A stretch of DNA of 64,000 nt from Paenibacillus pabuli (GTDB lineage Bacteria; Bacillota; Bacilli; Paenibacillales; Paenibacillaceae). Positions 43,093 to 51,910 of the stretch are shown piece by piece. The translations under genes were made by a program, and so were the position numbers. Position 1 is the stretch's first letter. Every line of letters begins with the position of its first letter. The notes beneath the pieces are model-generated. The model had not been told where the DNA came from and made no database searches. It saw only the letters and a list, made by a program, of their open reading frames with translations. The stretch lies in contig NZ_JBDOIO010000004.1 of NCBI RefSeq assembly GCF_039831995.1, positions 868,001 through 932,000 on the forward strand, in the 5' to 3' direction.

Positions 43093-43752
43093 CTACTCCT
43101 TGGCTTTCTTGATATCGCTAACCATTTCAGAATATTTATGATCTTCAAGCAGCCCATGACTCATAAAATCAGCAAAGTACTTGCTAATTTTATGTTGCAG
43201 CTTAGAGTCCTTAATATCGAATTCCCTAAAAAACATGACTAAATTAAACTGCATTGACTCAAACATAAACGAAATCAGGTCGTCGTCAATATCAGGTCGG
43301 AGATACCCATCAACCCGCATTCGGCGTAAAATGTCCTTGATCAAGGGGAATGACTCGCCCTTTAGCACATTCAGATATACTTTAAGCAAAATGTTCTCAG
43401 GAATGTGTAAAAATGTTTTAGTGAGTTTGATTTCCAACTCATTCAGAGGCTCGGTCACAATGCCATCAACGTTACCGAATAAGCCAGTAAGGAAAAACCG
43501 GAGAAGGGAATCTTCATTACTGTTATTAAAATACGCAGCTCTTTTCTGGGTCACATTACTTATTAAGAGACAATAAAGGTCATCTTTGTCTTCAAAATAC
43601 CGATAAAATGTTCCGGGGTGCATGGACAAACGATCCAAAACCATCTTCATAGTTATATCCTCGTATAGATGATCAACAAAAAGCTGCATAGCGCTATTAG
43701 ATATTTCCTCGCGCCTTGCTTCATCTAAACGAAAGAAAGTACTTTTTGGCAT
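43093..43752 (-). CDS. TetR-family regulator
   Basis: This 219-residue protein starts MPKSTFFRLDEARREEISNS and has the TetR helix-turn-helix ITMKMVLDRLSMHPGTFYRY near 34-53, with a helical ligand-binding C-terminus. The start ATG follows AAGGAGTAAC. A perfect inverted repeat lies over the predicted transcription start, 20 bp upstream, so autorepression is likely. The esterase gene follows on the same strand and is the probable regulated partner. Confidence 0.9.
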   Translation of the reverse strand: MPKSTFFRLDEARREEISNSAMQLFVDHLYEDITMKMVLDRLSMHPGTFYRYFEDKDDLYCLLISNVTQKRAAYFNNSNEDSLLRFFLTGLFGNVDGIVTEPLNELEIKLTKTFLHIPENILLKVYLNVLKGESFPLIKDILRRMRVDGYLRPDIDDDLISFMFESMQFNLVMFFREFDIKDSKLQHKISKYFADFMSHGLLEDHKYSEMVSDIKKAKE

Positions 43753-43771
43753 AGGTTACTCCTTAATGTGA

Positions 43772-43817
43772 AGTGTGAATACATTCACACCATACCGATA
43801 ATTGATTCACATGTCAA
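43772..43817 (-). promoter_or_regulatory. tetR promoter and operator
   Basis: TTGACA (43817-43812), an 18-base spacer and TATGGT (43793-43788) form a minus-strand promoter. GTGTGAATACATTCACAC at 43772-43789, with perfect 8-base arms, overlaps the end of the -10 box and the start site, the classic position for a repressor operator. Confidence 0.75.
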
Positions 43818-43870
43818 GGAGTATTGAAATATTAATGAATTGCCCACTCCAGGCTGAACGTATGTTACAG

Positions 43871-43911
43871 AAAAAAAGGGACACGTCCAACATTTGTTGG
43901 TGTGTCCCTTC
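43871..43911 (-). terminator. terminator of the NmrA-like reductase gene
   Basis: AAGGGACACG-x-CCAAC pairs with GTTGG-x-GTGTCCCTT. On the minus strand it ends in a run of T, matching the gene that comes from the right. Confidence 0.85.
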
Positions 43912-43965
43912 TAGATATTCAGCTAAATATGTTTCGTTTGACTAGCGGTTATGCATTTGGACGTT

Positions 43966-44823
43966 TTACTTGCCCAAAATCGCTTTAACGCCTTCGCTCA
44001 GTGGTTGAGCTGGACGGCCAAGCAGTTTCTCCAATGTGTCGCTCTCTACAGCTAGTGCGCCTTCGCGGATGGCACTCTGCATATCAACCAGCATGGAGAC
44101 CACAAAGTCAGGCAGACCTGCACCTTTCATGATATCAGCGTAAGCCGCATCGTCCACGTTTTGCACGTTCATGTCCTGTCCGAGCACTTCGCCGACGATC
44201 GCTGCAAGTTCAGCTTGAGTGCGGAGTTTACCAGACAACTCGTATACCGAATTCTCATGTCCCTCACCTGTAAGTACTGCTGCCGCTGCATGAGCATAAT
44301 CGCTGCGCGTAGCCCAACCTACTTGACTGTCGTTGGTTGCATGAACCCATGGGGCACCTTGGGCAGCAGCTTGTACGCTGCCTGCTTCATTTTCCAGATA
44401 CCAGTTGTTACGCAGGAAGGAGTAAGGAATGCCGGATTCGCGGATCGCCTGTTCTGTGGCACGGTGCACTTCAGCCAGGGAAAGGGTGTTATTCTCGGCA
44501 TTTACCACGCTGGTATACGCGATAAATCCAACACCTGCACTCTTGGCAGCATTAACGGCAGCTTGATGTTGGCGGATACGTGTCTCATTGTCGCCATCTG
44601 TGGAGATGAGCAGCAGACGATCTACACCAGCGAAAGCCTTGGCAAGTGAACCCGGTTGATCGAAATCACCATGACGAACGTCGACGCCTTGAGCGCGCAG
44701 TGCTTCCGCCTTCTCCGGGTTGCGTACACTTACAGCCAAATCCCCAGCGGATACCGTTTTTAACAAAGCTTCTACGACCAATGAACCCAAATGACCTGTT
44801 GCGCCAGTAACCAAAATTTTCAT
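43966..44823 (-). CDS. NmrA-like NAD(P)H-dependent reductase (YtfG/QorB type)
   Basis: The ATG at 44823 follows GGAGGAAT and gives 285 residues. An atypical short-chain dehydrogenase fold is shown by GATGHLGSLVVEAL at residues 7-20 (the GxxGxxG dinucleotide motif), VDVRHGDFDQPGSL, and YTSVVNAENN at the position of the usual active-site segment. The overall pattern fits QorB/YtfG quinone reductases. The enzyme is cytoplasmic and may detoxify quinones. An Rrf2 regulator gene lies upstream on the same strand, but a terminator separates the two. Confidence 0.85.
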   Translation of the reverse strand: MKILVTGATGHLGSLVVEALLKTVSAGDLAVSVRNPEKAEALRAQGVDVRHGDFDQPGSLAKAFAGVDRLLLISTDGDNETRIRQHQAAVNAAKSAGVGFIAYTSVVNAENNTLSLAEVHRATEQAIRESGIPYSFLRNNWYLENEAGSVQAAAQGAPWVHATNDSQVGWATRSDYAHAAAAVLTGEGHENSVYELSGKLRTQAELAAIVGEVLGQDMNVQNVDDAAYADIMKGAGLPDFVVSMLVDMQSAIREGALAVESDTLEKLLGRPAQPLSEGVKAILGK

Positions 44824-44894
44824 GAGATATTCCTCCAATGGTATAAGTATTTTGAAAAAAAGTCCGTTATAACAGATGTGATTACAACCGAAGG

Positions 44895-44920
44895 GAAAAA
44901 AAAAGCTCGTTATGAGCTTC
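44895..44920 (-). terminator. terminator of the Rrf2 gene
   Basis: AAGCTC pairs with GAGCTT around GTTAT. On the minus strand a run of nine T follows. It lies immediately after the rrf2 stop and before the reductase gene. Confidence 0.75.
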
Positions 44921-44922
44921 TT

Positions 44923-45348
44923 TTATTCAGACACATGAACCTGATCCATCATCTGCTGTATGGTTACGCGGTTCAAGCGCTGTTCCATCGCTGTCTGAGC
45001 CTCAATGAGTTCGGCACGCAAGGTACGTTCGATCATGCTGCCCACCGGACAATCCGGATTCGGATGTTTATGAAAGTTGAATAGCTCCCCATCCTGGACC
45101 ACTTCGAGTGCCCGGTATACATCCAGAAGGATGATGTCTGCCGGGTCCTTTAATAAGGAAGCACCGCCGACACCAGGTCTGACCTCGATCAAACGAGCCT
45201 GTTTCAACTTGGACATGATCCGCCGGATAATCACGGGATTTGTATTTACGCTGGAAGCAATAAAATCCCCAGTGCACTCATGGGGTGCAACAGCGATTAA
45301 GGACAGGGTGTGAACCGCAATGGAAAAGCGGCTGCTGATTTGTTTCAT
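44923..45348 (-). CDS. Rrf2-family regulator (YwnA/HypR-like)
   Basis: This 141-residue protein has the Rrf2 winged helix: FSIAVHTLSLIAV, then ASSVNTNPVIIRRIMSKLKQ and the wing VRPGVGGASLLKDPADI. It contains cysteines in HECTGD and PDCPVG but not the three-cysteine cluster of iron-sulfur members such as IscR or NsrR. A redox thiol switch as in HypR or YwnA is therefore more likely. It overlaps no other gene, has its own promoter with an operator in the -10 region, and is followed by a terminator. The neighbouring NmrA-like reductase is a likely target. Confidence 0.88.
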   Translation of the reverse strand: MKQISSRFSIAVHTLSLIAVAPHECTGDFIASSVNTNPVIIRRIMSKLKQARLIEVRPGVGGASLLKDPADIILLDVYRALEVVQDGELFNFHKHPNPDCPVGSMIERTLRAELIEAQTAMEQRLNRVTIQQMMDQVHVSE

Positions 45349-45365
45349 GGATGATCACCACCGCT

Positions 45366-45400
45366 GTAACTATAATAGTTACAAATTGTGAGGTTGTCAA
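45366..45400 (-). promoter_or_regulatory. rrf2 promoter overlapped by a palindromic operator
   Basis: On the minus strand TTGACA (45400-45395), 17 bases and TATTAT (45377-45372) form a near-consensus promoter. GTAACTATAATAGTTAC at 45366-45382, an 8-1-8 palindrome, covers the -10 box, which fits autorepression. Confidence 0.8.
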
Positions 45401-45508
45401 TTCTATTTTTATTCCTTTTCAAAAATAAAATACAGAAGGTTATAAATATTGTTTACATAGGCTCTTCAATGATTACGACAAATGTGAAATAGAAAAATAT
45501 GTTTTAAT

Positions 45509-45536
45509 TGACAAATAAGAATAGGAATGTATAATC
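45509..45536 (+). promoter_or_regulatory. sigma-A promoter of the ABC exporter cluster
   Basis: TTGACA at 45509-45514 and TATAAT at 45531-45536, both perfect hexamers, are separated by 16 bases. The transcript would have a leader of about 220 bases before the permease start. Confidence 0.85.
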
Positions 45537-45601
45537 TGGCTAGATCAATCGTTGTAAACAGCAGTGCATTGTTTGGGATAACCTTTAGAAGGGAGGTGGA
45601 T

Positions 45602-45634
45602 ATGCTGTACTTCAGATTGAAATACATATGTTAA
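45602..45634 (+). CDS. 10-residue leader peptide MLYFRLKYIC
   Basis: An ATG eight bases after an excellent ribosome binding site (AGAAGGGAGGTGG) opens ten codons, MLYFRLKYIC, then TAA. It lies in the 220-base leader between a consensus promoter and an ABC exporter gene. The peptide contains R-L-K at residues 5-7. An R/K-x-R/K motif is what makes ribosomes stall with macrolides on leader peptides such as that of ermD. The downstream genes (FtsX-type ABC, TetR, Mef-like MFS) fit a drug-inducible resistance unit. No clear competing hairpins could be seen by eye, so the control mechanism is inferred. Confidence 0.6.
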   Translation: MLYFRLKYIC

Positions 45635-45762
45635 TTCCAAGTGGATGACATCCATTTCGTCTAACATCTTAAATTCAATGTTTTTAGATCAGTTTCAATA
45701 CTTCCAGCATCTGACTCTAGATCAATAGAAATGAATCGTGAATGAGAGGAGCCACGTTAGTC

Positions 45763-48096
45763 ATGCTGTTACGAATGTTGAGAAATGATATCAAGAGAAA
45801 GAAAGGGATCACGGCTTCATTGTTTATTTTTGTACTGCTAGCTGCCTTACTGGTGTCATCGGGGGCCAGGATGATTATGGAATTAACAAGTTCCATTCAA
45901 TATTTGTTCTCCGAATCCAAGACTCCTCACTTTGTACAGATGCATGCTGGAGAATTGGATCAAGCCAAAGTGATCTCTTGGGCCGAGGCTGATCCTAATG
46001 TCGAGCAGCATCAGATTGTAGAGATGGTTAATATTGACGGTGCGAATCTGTTTCTTGGAGCAGAATCTGAGAAAAATAGCGTAATGGACATTGATTTTGT
46101 TACTCAGAATCAGGATTTTGATTATTTACTTAATCTGAATAGTGAAATGATACAGGTAAACGATGGCGAGATTGCTGTTCCTGTGTATTACATGCAGCAG
46201 AACAAATTAAGGATAGGAGAACAGGTACGAATTGATAACGGTTCATTCAAACGTTCCTATACCATTGTTGATTTTGTCCGGGATGCCCAGATGAATCCCT
46301 CCGTCATTCATTCTAAACGTTTTATTGTGAGTCCAGCAGCCCTAGAGGAATTGAAGCAGGGTGTTGGGGAGATGGAATATTTGATCGAGTTTCGATTGAA
46401 GGAACCCGGACGGATAGGAGAATTCACTCAAGCTTATCAGAATGCAGGACTTCCTAACGCTGGTCCAGTCGTGACGTATGGCCTGTTCCAGTTACTGAAT
46501 GCCATGACTGATGGTGTTATAGCCGCCGTTATCATTCTGGTCAGCCTAGTGCTGATTCTGATTGCGATGCTCTGTATCCGGTTCACAATGCTGGCTACCA
46601 TAGAAGAAGATTATCGTGAGATAAGTGTCATGAAAGCCATTGGAATCGCGGAGAAGGACATTAAGAAACTGTATCTCATGAAGTATGTGTTTATGGCCGG
46701 GTTAGCTTCCCTGCTTGGATATGTTACATCACTGGGTGTGAACAGACTTTTTGTGTCTAATATCTTGTTGTACTTGGGAAAGGCGCCTGCAACTTTGTTG
46801 CAGTTTGCGGTACCTTTTCTCGCTACCGGGTTGATTTTTGCCATGGTGGTTCTGTTCTGCCGGACGGTGCTGCGGCGGTTTCGTTCCATCTCTGCGGTGG
46901 AGGCACTCCGAACGGGAAGCCTGGGAGACACTCAAATTATTCGCAATCGTCTCAGTCTGTCCCGTAATCGTTGGTCTTCTGTACCCGTCTTTCTGGGACT
47001 GAAGGATGTAGTTCAACGCGTCAGGATGTTCCGTTTGTTACTGTTCGTCTTTGTTGTCAGCTCGTTCATTATGATTGTGCCAATCAATTTCCTCAATACC
47101 TTGAAGGCACCGAGTTTTATTTCCTACATGGGTGTAGGTCAAAGCGATATTCGAATTGATTTAAGGCACACGGATGATGTAGAGCAGCGCTATAACAACT
47201 TGATAAACCAGATCAAAACAGATGAGGACATTAAAACATATTCTCCACTGGTAACAAGTCTGTTCAAGGTTCGAAATGCTGAAGGCAGTTATGACAATCT
47301 GAGCGTGGAAACTGGGGATTTCAGCATTTTTCCATTGTCTTATATCAATGGTAGTGCCCCGGCAGCCACCAATGAAATTGCACTATCCGATGCGAACAGC
47401 AGCGAGCTCGGGCTGAAGACGGGAGAACAGCTTACTTTGCTGGTGAATGGAAGGAATCAGGTAATGACGGTCAGTGGCATTTATCAGGACGTAACAAATG
47501 GCGGAAAAACGGCGAAAGCGTTGTTGCCTTACAACAAGGATAGTGTTCTGTGGTATGTAGTCAGCCTGGATTTGAAAGATCGTAGTCAGATGGCTGCCAA
47601 AATTGCTGAATATGAGACATCTTACTCTCCAGCCAAAGTAACAGATCTGCAGGGATACCTGGATCAGACGCTCGGAGGAACCATTCAACAATTAAAATTG
47701 GTCACAGTGCTGGCTTTAGCCATCGGGGTATTCATTTCGATACTCATTACCTCACTTTTCCTTCAAATGCTTGTAGCCAAAGACAGTAACGATATCGCTG
47801 TCTTGAGAAGTCTCGGTTTTGCTTTGTCCAAGATCAAGCAGAAATATGTCGTAATGTCACTTGTCATATTGATTGTAGGTGTTGCTGCTGGAACGATACT
47901 GTCCAATACGTTCGGACCATTGCTCGTTAGCGCCATTATGTCAACGTTTGGCGCTTCAAATATTTTGTTCGTAATTAACCCGGTACAGGCGTATATTCTG
48001 TGTCCGTTATTTCTTGCAGGAACCATTGTACTGACGGCATGGATCAGCATCCAGTCAATCAAGGAAACTAGCATATCCAAAATGATCGCAGAATAG
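45763..48096 (+). CDS. ABC transporter permease, FtsX/MacB type, two FtsX domains
   Basis: The ATG at 45763 follows GAGAGGAG and gives 777 residues; the frame also opens at 45742. The topology is one N-terminal helix (about 19-40), a large extracytoplasmic domain to about 240 and three helices with MLATIEEDYREISVMKAIGI. A fifth helix near 425, a second extracytoplasmic domain and three final helices with SNDIAVLRSLGFALSKIKQK complete it. This duplicated FtsX plan is shared by bacitracin, lantibiotic and macrolide export or sensing permeases. The cognate ATPase gene follows 13 bp later. A leader peptide precedes it. Confidence 0.88.
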   Translation: MLLRMLRNDIKRKKGITASLFIFVLLAALLVSSGARMIMELTSSIQYLFSESKTPHFVQMHAGELDQAKVISWAEADPNVEQHQIVEMVNIDGANLFLGAESEKNSVMDIDFVTQNQDFDYLLNLNSEMIQVNDGEIAVPVYYMQQNKLRIGEQVRIDNGSFKRSYTIVDFVRDAQMNPSVIHSKRFIVSPAALEELKQGVGEMEYLIEFRLKEPGRIGEFTQAYQNAGLPNAGPVVTYGLFQLLNAMTDGVIAAVIILVSLVLILIAMLCIRFTMLATIEEDYREISVMKAIGIAEKDIKKLYLMKYVFMAGLASLLGYVTSLGVNRLFVSNILLYLGKAPATLLQFAVPFLATGLIFAMVVLFCRTVLRRFRSISAVEALRTGSLGDTQIIRNRLSLSRNRWSSVPVFLGLKDVVQRVRMFRLLLFVFVVSSFIMIVPINFLNTLKAPSFISYMGVGQSDIRIDLRHTDDVEQRYNNLINQIKTDEDIKTYSPLVTSLFKVRNAEGSYDNLSVETGDFSIFPLSYINGSAPAATNEIALSDANSSELGLKTGEQLTLLVNGRNQVMTVSGIYQDVTNGGKTAKALLPYNKDSVLWYVVSLDLKDRSQMAAKIAEYETSYSPAKVTDLQGYLDQTLGGTIQQLKLVTVLALAIGVFISILITSLFLQMLVAKDSNDIAVLRSLGFALSKIKQKYVVMSLVILIVGVAAGTILSNTFGPLLVSAIMSTFGASNILFVINPVQAYILCPLFLAGTIVLTAWISIQSIKETSISKMIAE

Positions 48097-48109
48097 GGGC
48101 GGATTAACC

Positions 48110-48877
48110 ATGACAACCATACTTGAAGCTAAAGATGTGAATAAATCTGTAGCCATCGGTGAGAATGAAGAACACAGCATTCTAAAAGATATCAATCTCC
48201 AACTCAAAAAAGGAGAGTTCGTATCTATTATGGGACCGTCCGGCTCAGGCAAGTCTACGTTGCTATACAACGTTAGCGGCATGGACCAGATCAGTGCTGG
48301 TAGTGTCTACTTCAATGGTAAAAAAATATCGGCATTTCAAGAAAGCGATCTGGCGAGTCTTCGATTAAACAAGATGGGCTTCATTTTTCAGAATATTCAT
48401 CTGCTCAAGAATCTGAATCTGCTCGACAACATTGTACTTTCGGCGTATCTCGCCAAGAACAGCAGCAGAGATGTGATTAATACACGAGCAATGTCACTCA
48501 TGAAAAAGATGGGAATTGACGGGCTGGCCCAGCATAATATCACTCAAGCCTCGGGAGGACAGCTGCAGCGGATCGCCATTTGCCGCGCGTTAATCAATAA
48601 TCCGGATATTCTGTTCGGAGATGAGCCGACAGGAGCGCTAAATTCCAAATCCACACACGAGATTATGGATATTCTGGGGGATATTAATGCCACAGGTACC
48701 ACCATCCTGCTCGTAACCCATGATGTCAAAGTCGCTGTTAGATCGGAACGGGTGTTGTTTATGATGGATGGTAAATTGGTGGCCGATAAAAATATCGGCA
48801 AGTATGCAAGAGAACGTCAGGATCTGAAGAACCGCGAAAGCCATCTTTCACAGTGGTTAACTGAAATGGGGTTCTAA
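48110..48877 (+). CDS. ABC transporter ATPase, LolD/MacB/BceA type
   Basis: This 255-residue ATPase has Walker A GPSGSGKST (42-50), Q-loop in GFIFQNIHLL, a slightly divergent signature ASGGQLQR (about 147-154), Walker B ILFGDEPTGALNS and the switch histidine in LVTHDVKVA. The EPTGALNS ending is typical of the MacB/LolD/BceA group that pairs with FtsX-type permeases. Start and permease stop are 13 bp apart. It powers the permease encoded just upstream. Confidence 0.93.
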   Translation: MTTILEAKDVNKSVAIGENEEHSILKDINLQLKKGEFVSIMGPSGSGKSTLLYNVSGMDQISAGSVYFNGKKISAFQESDLASLRLNKMGFIFQNIHLLKNLNLLDNIVLSAYLAKNSSRDVINTRAMSLMKKMGIDGLAQHNITQASGGQLQRIAICRALINNPDILFGDEPTGALNSKSTHEIMDILGDINATGTTILLVTHDVKVAVRSERVLFMMDGKLVADKNIGKYARERQDLKNRESHLSQWLTEMGF

Positions 48878-48901
48878 TTCTGAAACTTCACGACTAGAAT
48901 A

Positions 48902-48916
48902 GACCGACAGTCGGTC
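48902..48916. promoter_or_regulatory. palindromic operator before the TetR gene
   Basis: GACCGACAGTCGGTC is a perfect 7-1-7 palindrome of the form often bound by TetR-family repressors (ACCGAC/GTCGGT). TAGAAT at 48894 may be a -10 box. The site is 22 bp before the tetR start and could control tetR and the MFS gene. Confidence 0.7.
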
Positions 48917-48937
48917 GAGTGTATCGGAGGACAGCAT

Positions 48938-49573
48938 ATGAGATTAATCAAAAATCCGGAAGAACGCCGAAATGAAATATTGGATGCGGCAGAGGTTCTG
49001 TTCATGACAAAAGGTTATACCAAAGCAACGGTTATGGATATCCTCCAGGCATGTAACATTGCCAAGGGTACATTTTATTATTATTTCCAGTCCAAGGAAG
49101 AGGTAATGAACGCCATCGTCATGCGTTTTATTCTGAAGGGGGAGGAAGCAGCGAGACGTGTGGTGTCCGATCCAAAATTGGATGCCCATGACAAGATTTT
49201 TCACATTATTATGGCGCAGAATGAGCCTGATGACAAAAAGCTGGGGCTGATTGAGCAATTGCACCATGTGCAAAATGTGGAAATGCACCAAAAGAGTCTG
49301 GTGGAGACGGTCATTCGGTTAAGTCCCATTTTGGCCGAAGTGGTGGAGCAAGGCATTCAGGAAGGTGTGTTTCATACACCTAACCCGAAGGAATCAATTG
49401 AGTTTTTACTGGTATCCTCACAGTTTTTACTGGATCAGGGCATTTTTCAATGGAAGAAAGAAGAGCTTCAAAAAAAAGTTGAAGCATTCTCTCAGATCGT
49501 GGAACGTGTCCTGGGGGCGAAAGAAGGAAGCTTCGCCTACATTACCCGTCTGTATTTTCCGCATCAAGCCTAA
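48938..49573 (+). CDS. TetR-family regulator of the efflux cluster
   Basis: This 211-residue protein has the TetR N-terminal domain (RRNEILDAAEVLFMTKGYTK, then VMDILQACNIAKGTFYYYF) and a helical C-terminal ligand pocket. The start ATG follows CGGAGGACAGC. It sits between an ABC exporter pair and an MFS exporter, 12 bp before the latter, with a matching palindrome just upstream. Derepression on binding a toxic compound is the expected mode. Confidence 0.92.
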   Translation: MRLIKNPEERRNEILDAAEVLFMTKGYTKATVMDILQACNIAKGTFYYYFQSKEEVMNAIVMRFILKGEEAARRVVSDPKLDAHDKIFHIIMAQNEPDDKKLGLIEQLHHVQNVEMHQKSLVETVIRLSPILAEVVEQGIQEGVFHTPNPKESIEFLLVSSQFLLDQGIFQWKKEELQKKVEAFSQIVERVLGAKEGSFAYITRLYFPHQA

Positions 49574-49585
49574 GAGGAGAGAGGG

Positions 49586-50923
49586 GTGGCAACAATGGAA
49601 CACACGGTTCAAACATCATTCAGAAAGTTTCTGGTTGTATGGGCCGGTCAGCTTGTCTCCATGATCGGGATTGGTCTTACGGCTTTCTCACTGGGTGTGT
49701 ATGCCTTCGAGAGGACCAATACGGCAACAAGTGTTACCCTGATTACTCTATTTACATTTCTGCCTAACATTCTACTCAGGCCCATTGGGGGTGTACTGGC
49801 TGACCGATTCGACAGAAAGACGATGATGATTATCGGTGATTTGGGTGCAGCTGTTGGTTTGATTCTTATTCTGGCAATCATGCTCACAGCTGATATTCAG
49901 TTATGGCATATTTACGTGGGGGTATCGTTCAGTTCCATTTTTTCGGCCCTGCAAAGTCCGGCATACAAGGCTTCTACCACGGATTTGCTCGATAAGGAAC
50001 AATTCTCCAAAGGAAGCGGGCTTGTGCAGCTGGCGGAATCTTCGAAGTTTTTGTTTTCACCAATTATCGCCGGTATCCTGCTCAGCGTCACAACCATCGA
50101 AGTGATCTTGATTATTAATATCGGTACTTTTTTGATTGCCATTCTGGCCGTACTGGTCATTCGGAAGAACATGAAAGTGGAGTGGGAGGATAAAGAAGAA
50201 ACAAACTGGCTGACCGATATTAAGGAGGGCTGGGAGGAAGTCGTAACCAACAAGGGAGTGTTGCTTCTGGTCGTAATTATTTCTTTGGTGACCTTCTATC
50301 TAGGGTTTCTGGAGACACTCATCGGCCCAATGCTCTTGTCCTTCACGGATGCGAAAACACTGGGGACGTTTCAGTCCGTTAGCGCCACTGGCATGCTGAT
50401 CAGCAGCTTGTGCATCGGGGTATTCACGATGACGAAGAAGTATGCAAGTGTGCTGGTCATGGGGTTGATCATGTGCGGACTGTCCTTCTCGCTTCTCGGG
50501 GTATCGGCCAACATATATTATATTACCATCGCGGGCGTTCTATTTCTTTCATCATTACCGTTTGTCAACATGAGCGCGGATGTGCTTGTTCGTAAAAACA
50601 TTGCCAACGAGAAGCAGGGCAGAGTATGGGGGATCATTGGTATCCTGTCTCAACTGGGGTTTATCATCGCGTACAGTTTGGCCGGATTTCTGGCTGACCA
50701 CGTGTTTAATCCGGTGATGATGGAAGGCGGAGTACTGGCATCTTCAGTTGGTCAAATTATTGGAACTGGACCGGGGAGAGGAATTGCCTTGCTGTTCATC
50801 ATCGCCGGCCTGTTTGTTATTCTGCTCGCCATTGTTACGTCCCGTTTAAAACTGATTAAGTCACTTGAGGAAAGTTCAGATAGTGCAACTCGCTCAGAAG
50901 TTGGCGGGGTGACACACGATTAA
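49586..50923 (+). CDS. MFS exporter, Mef-like (MFS_3 type)
   Basis: This 445-residue protein has about twelve helices. Its start (FRKFLVVWAGQLVSMIGIGL), the loop GGVLADRFDRKTMMIIGD and the helix 4-5 region resemble the macrolide exporter MefA and related MFS_3 proteins. The start ATG follows AGGAGAGAGGGG. It is translated right after the TetR gene. Together with the ABC pair and the leader peptide this suggests macrolide or related drug resistance, but other substrates are equally possible for this family. Confidence 0.85.
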   Translation: MATMEHTVQTSFRKFLVVWAGQLVSMIGIGLTAFSLGVYAFERTNTATSVTLITLFTFLPNILLRPIGGVLADRFDRKTMMIIGDLGAAVGLILILAIMLTADIQLWHIYVGVSFSSIFSALQSPAYKASTTDLLDKEQFSKGSGLVQLAESSKFLFSPIIAGILLSVTTIEVILIINIGTFLIAILAVLVIRKNMKVEWEDKEETNWLTDIKEGWEEVVTNKGVLLLVVIISLVTFYLGFLETLIGPMLLSFTDAKTLGTFQSVSATGMLISSLCIGVFTMTKKYASVLVMGLIMCGLSFSLLGVSANIYYITIAGVLFLSSLPFVNMSADVLVRKNIANEKQGRVWGIIGILSQLGFIIAYSLAGFLADHVFNPVMMEGGVLASSVGQIIGTGPGRGIALLFIIAGLFVILLAIVTSRLKLIKSLEESSDSATRSEVGGVTHD

Positions 50924-51066
50924 TTGAAAGATGAACAAGGAGAGCCTTATCCGCATAATGTGCTTTTTCTGTGGGAAGAACGAAGTGCAACATTTATCGG
51001 TAACAGCAACAACAACGAAAAAAAGCCATGTCCCTGGGTCAGGTGAACCAAGATGGCCAGCGCTGA

Positions 51067-51696
51067 TTATTGGGACAGAGCTTCTTCGGTTATTTTGCGG
51101 ATATCAAATGGGGAGCGAATGCCTTCATCAATCATGTCAGGCAGAATGTTGCCCAGGAAATAACGGACACAGTGAAGGTCGATATTTTTGATCTTAATCA
51201 GTGCATAGCGGTACATGACAATGAACTCTTTCTCCGTATTGCCACGCTGCAGTTCCGCAAAGGCTTCGTACACCTGATCCATTTTATCCGCAACCTCGAG
51301 AATCAGTCCTTCTACGGAATCGTCTTTGCCTTCTCGCAGCTGCCTGCGGAAAATGTCCTTGAATTCCTCAGGGATATTTTCGTTGATAAAATGCTCTACC
51401 ATGGCTTCTTCCACATGCAGCAGCATGGAACGCAGTTCCAATGAGTAATGTTTGACGGGTGTCTTGATGTCACCGATGAAGATTTCGCCATAATCATGGC
51501 TGCTGGTGATTTCGTATAGCTTTTTCCAATCGATGCTTACTCCGTGCTGTTCTTCAATATCTGCCAGTGTCTTGGCATACTGGACCACTTTCCAGGAATG
51601 GGCGGACACACAGTGTTCTTCGAACTTGAACTTGCCCGGCGTCCGAATGATGCGTTCAAGATCGTTCAGTGACCTAAAGTACGTATGAATTCCCAT
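51067..51696 (-). CDS. HD-domain phosphohydrolase, YfbR-like 5'-nucleotidase
   Basis: This 209-residue cytoplasmic protein carries the HD-domain ligands in order: EEHCVSAHSW (first His), SSHDYGE (the HD pair near 67-68) and VADKMDQ (the last Asp near 137). YfbR-type enzymes dephosphorylate deoxyribonucleoside 5'-monophosphates with a divalent metal. The start is an ATG with only a weak binding site. It is monocistronic, upstream of the terminator shared with nirC. Confidence 0.85.
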   Translation of the reverse strand: MGIHTYFRSLNDLERIIRTPGKFKFEEHCVSAHSWKVVQYAKTLADIEEQHGVSIDWKKLYEITSSHDYGEIFIGDIKTPVKHYSLELRSMLLHVEEAMVEHFINENIPEEFKDIFRRQLREGKDDSVEGLILEVADKMDQVYEAFAELQRGNTEKEFIVMYRYALIKIKNIDLHCVRYFLGNILPDMIDEGIRSPFDIRKITEEALSQ

Positions 51697-51810
51697 CTAA
51701 GCTATCATTCTTTGTTGGTTGAGTATGAACCGACTATACTTTAATTATGTTAACCACGGATTAACGATGTATGCGAGAAAGGTAAAAATAAACTTTGAAA
51801 GAGAACAACC

Positions 51811-51866
51811 CAAAAAACCACCATATCTACTGAACTTTTATTCAGCATAATCCATGGTGGCTTTTT
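51811..51866. terminator. terminator of the nir operon, bidirectional
   Basis: ACCACCAT pairs with ATGGTGGC-flanking sequence, with an inner CTGAA/TTCAG hairpin. On the minus strand a T run follows; on the plus strand a CTTTTTAG also follows. It ends the transcript coming from nirC. Confidence 0.75.
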
Positions 51867-51910
51867 AGATCTTTGATGGTTCACGATAAATGGAATTGGG
51901 CGATGTACAA

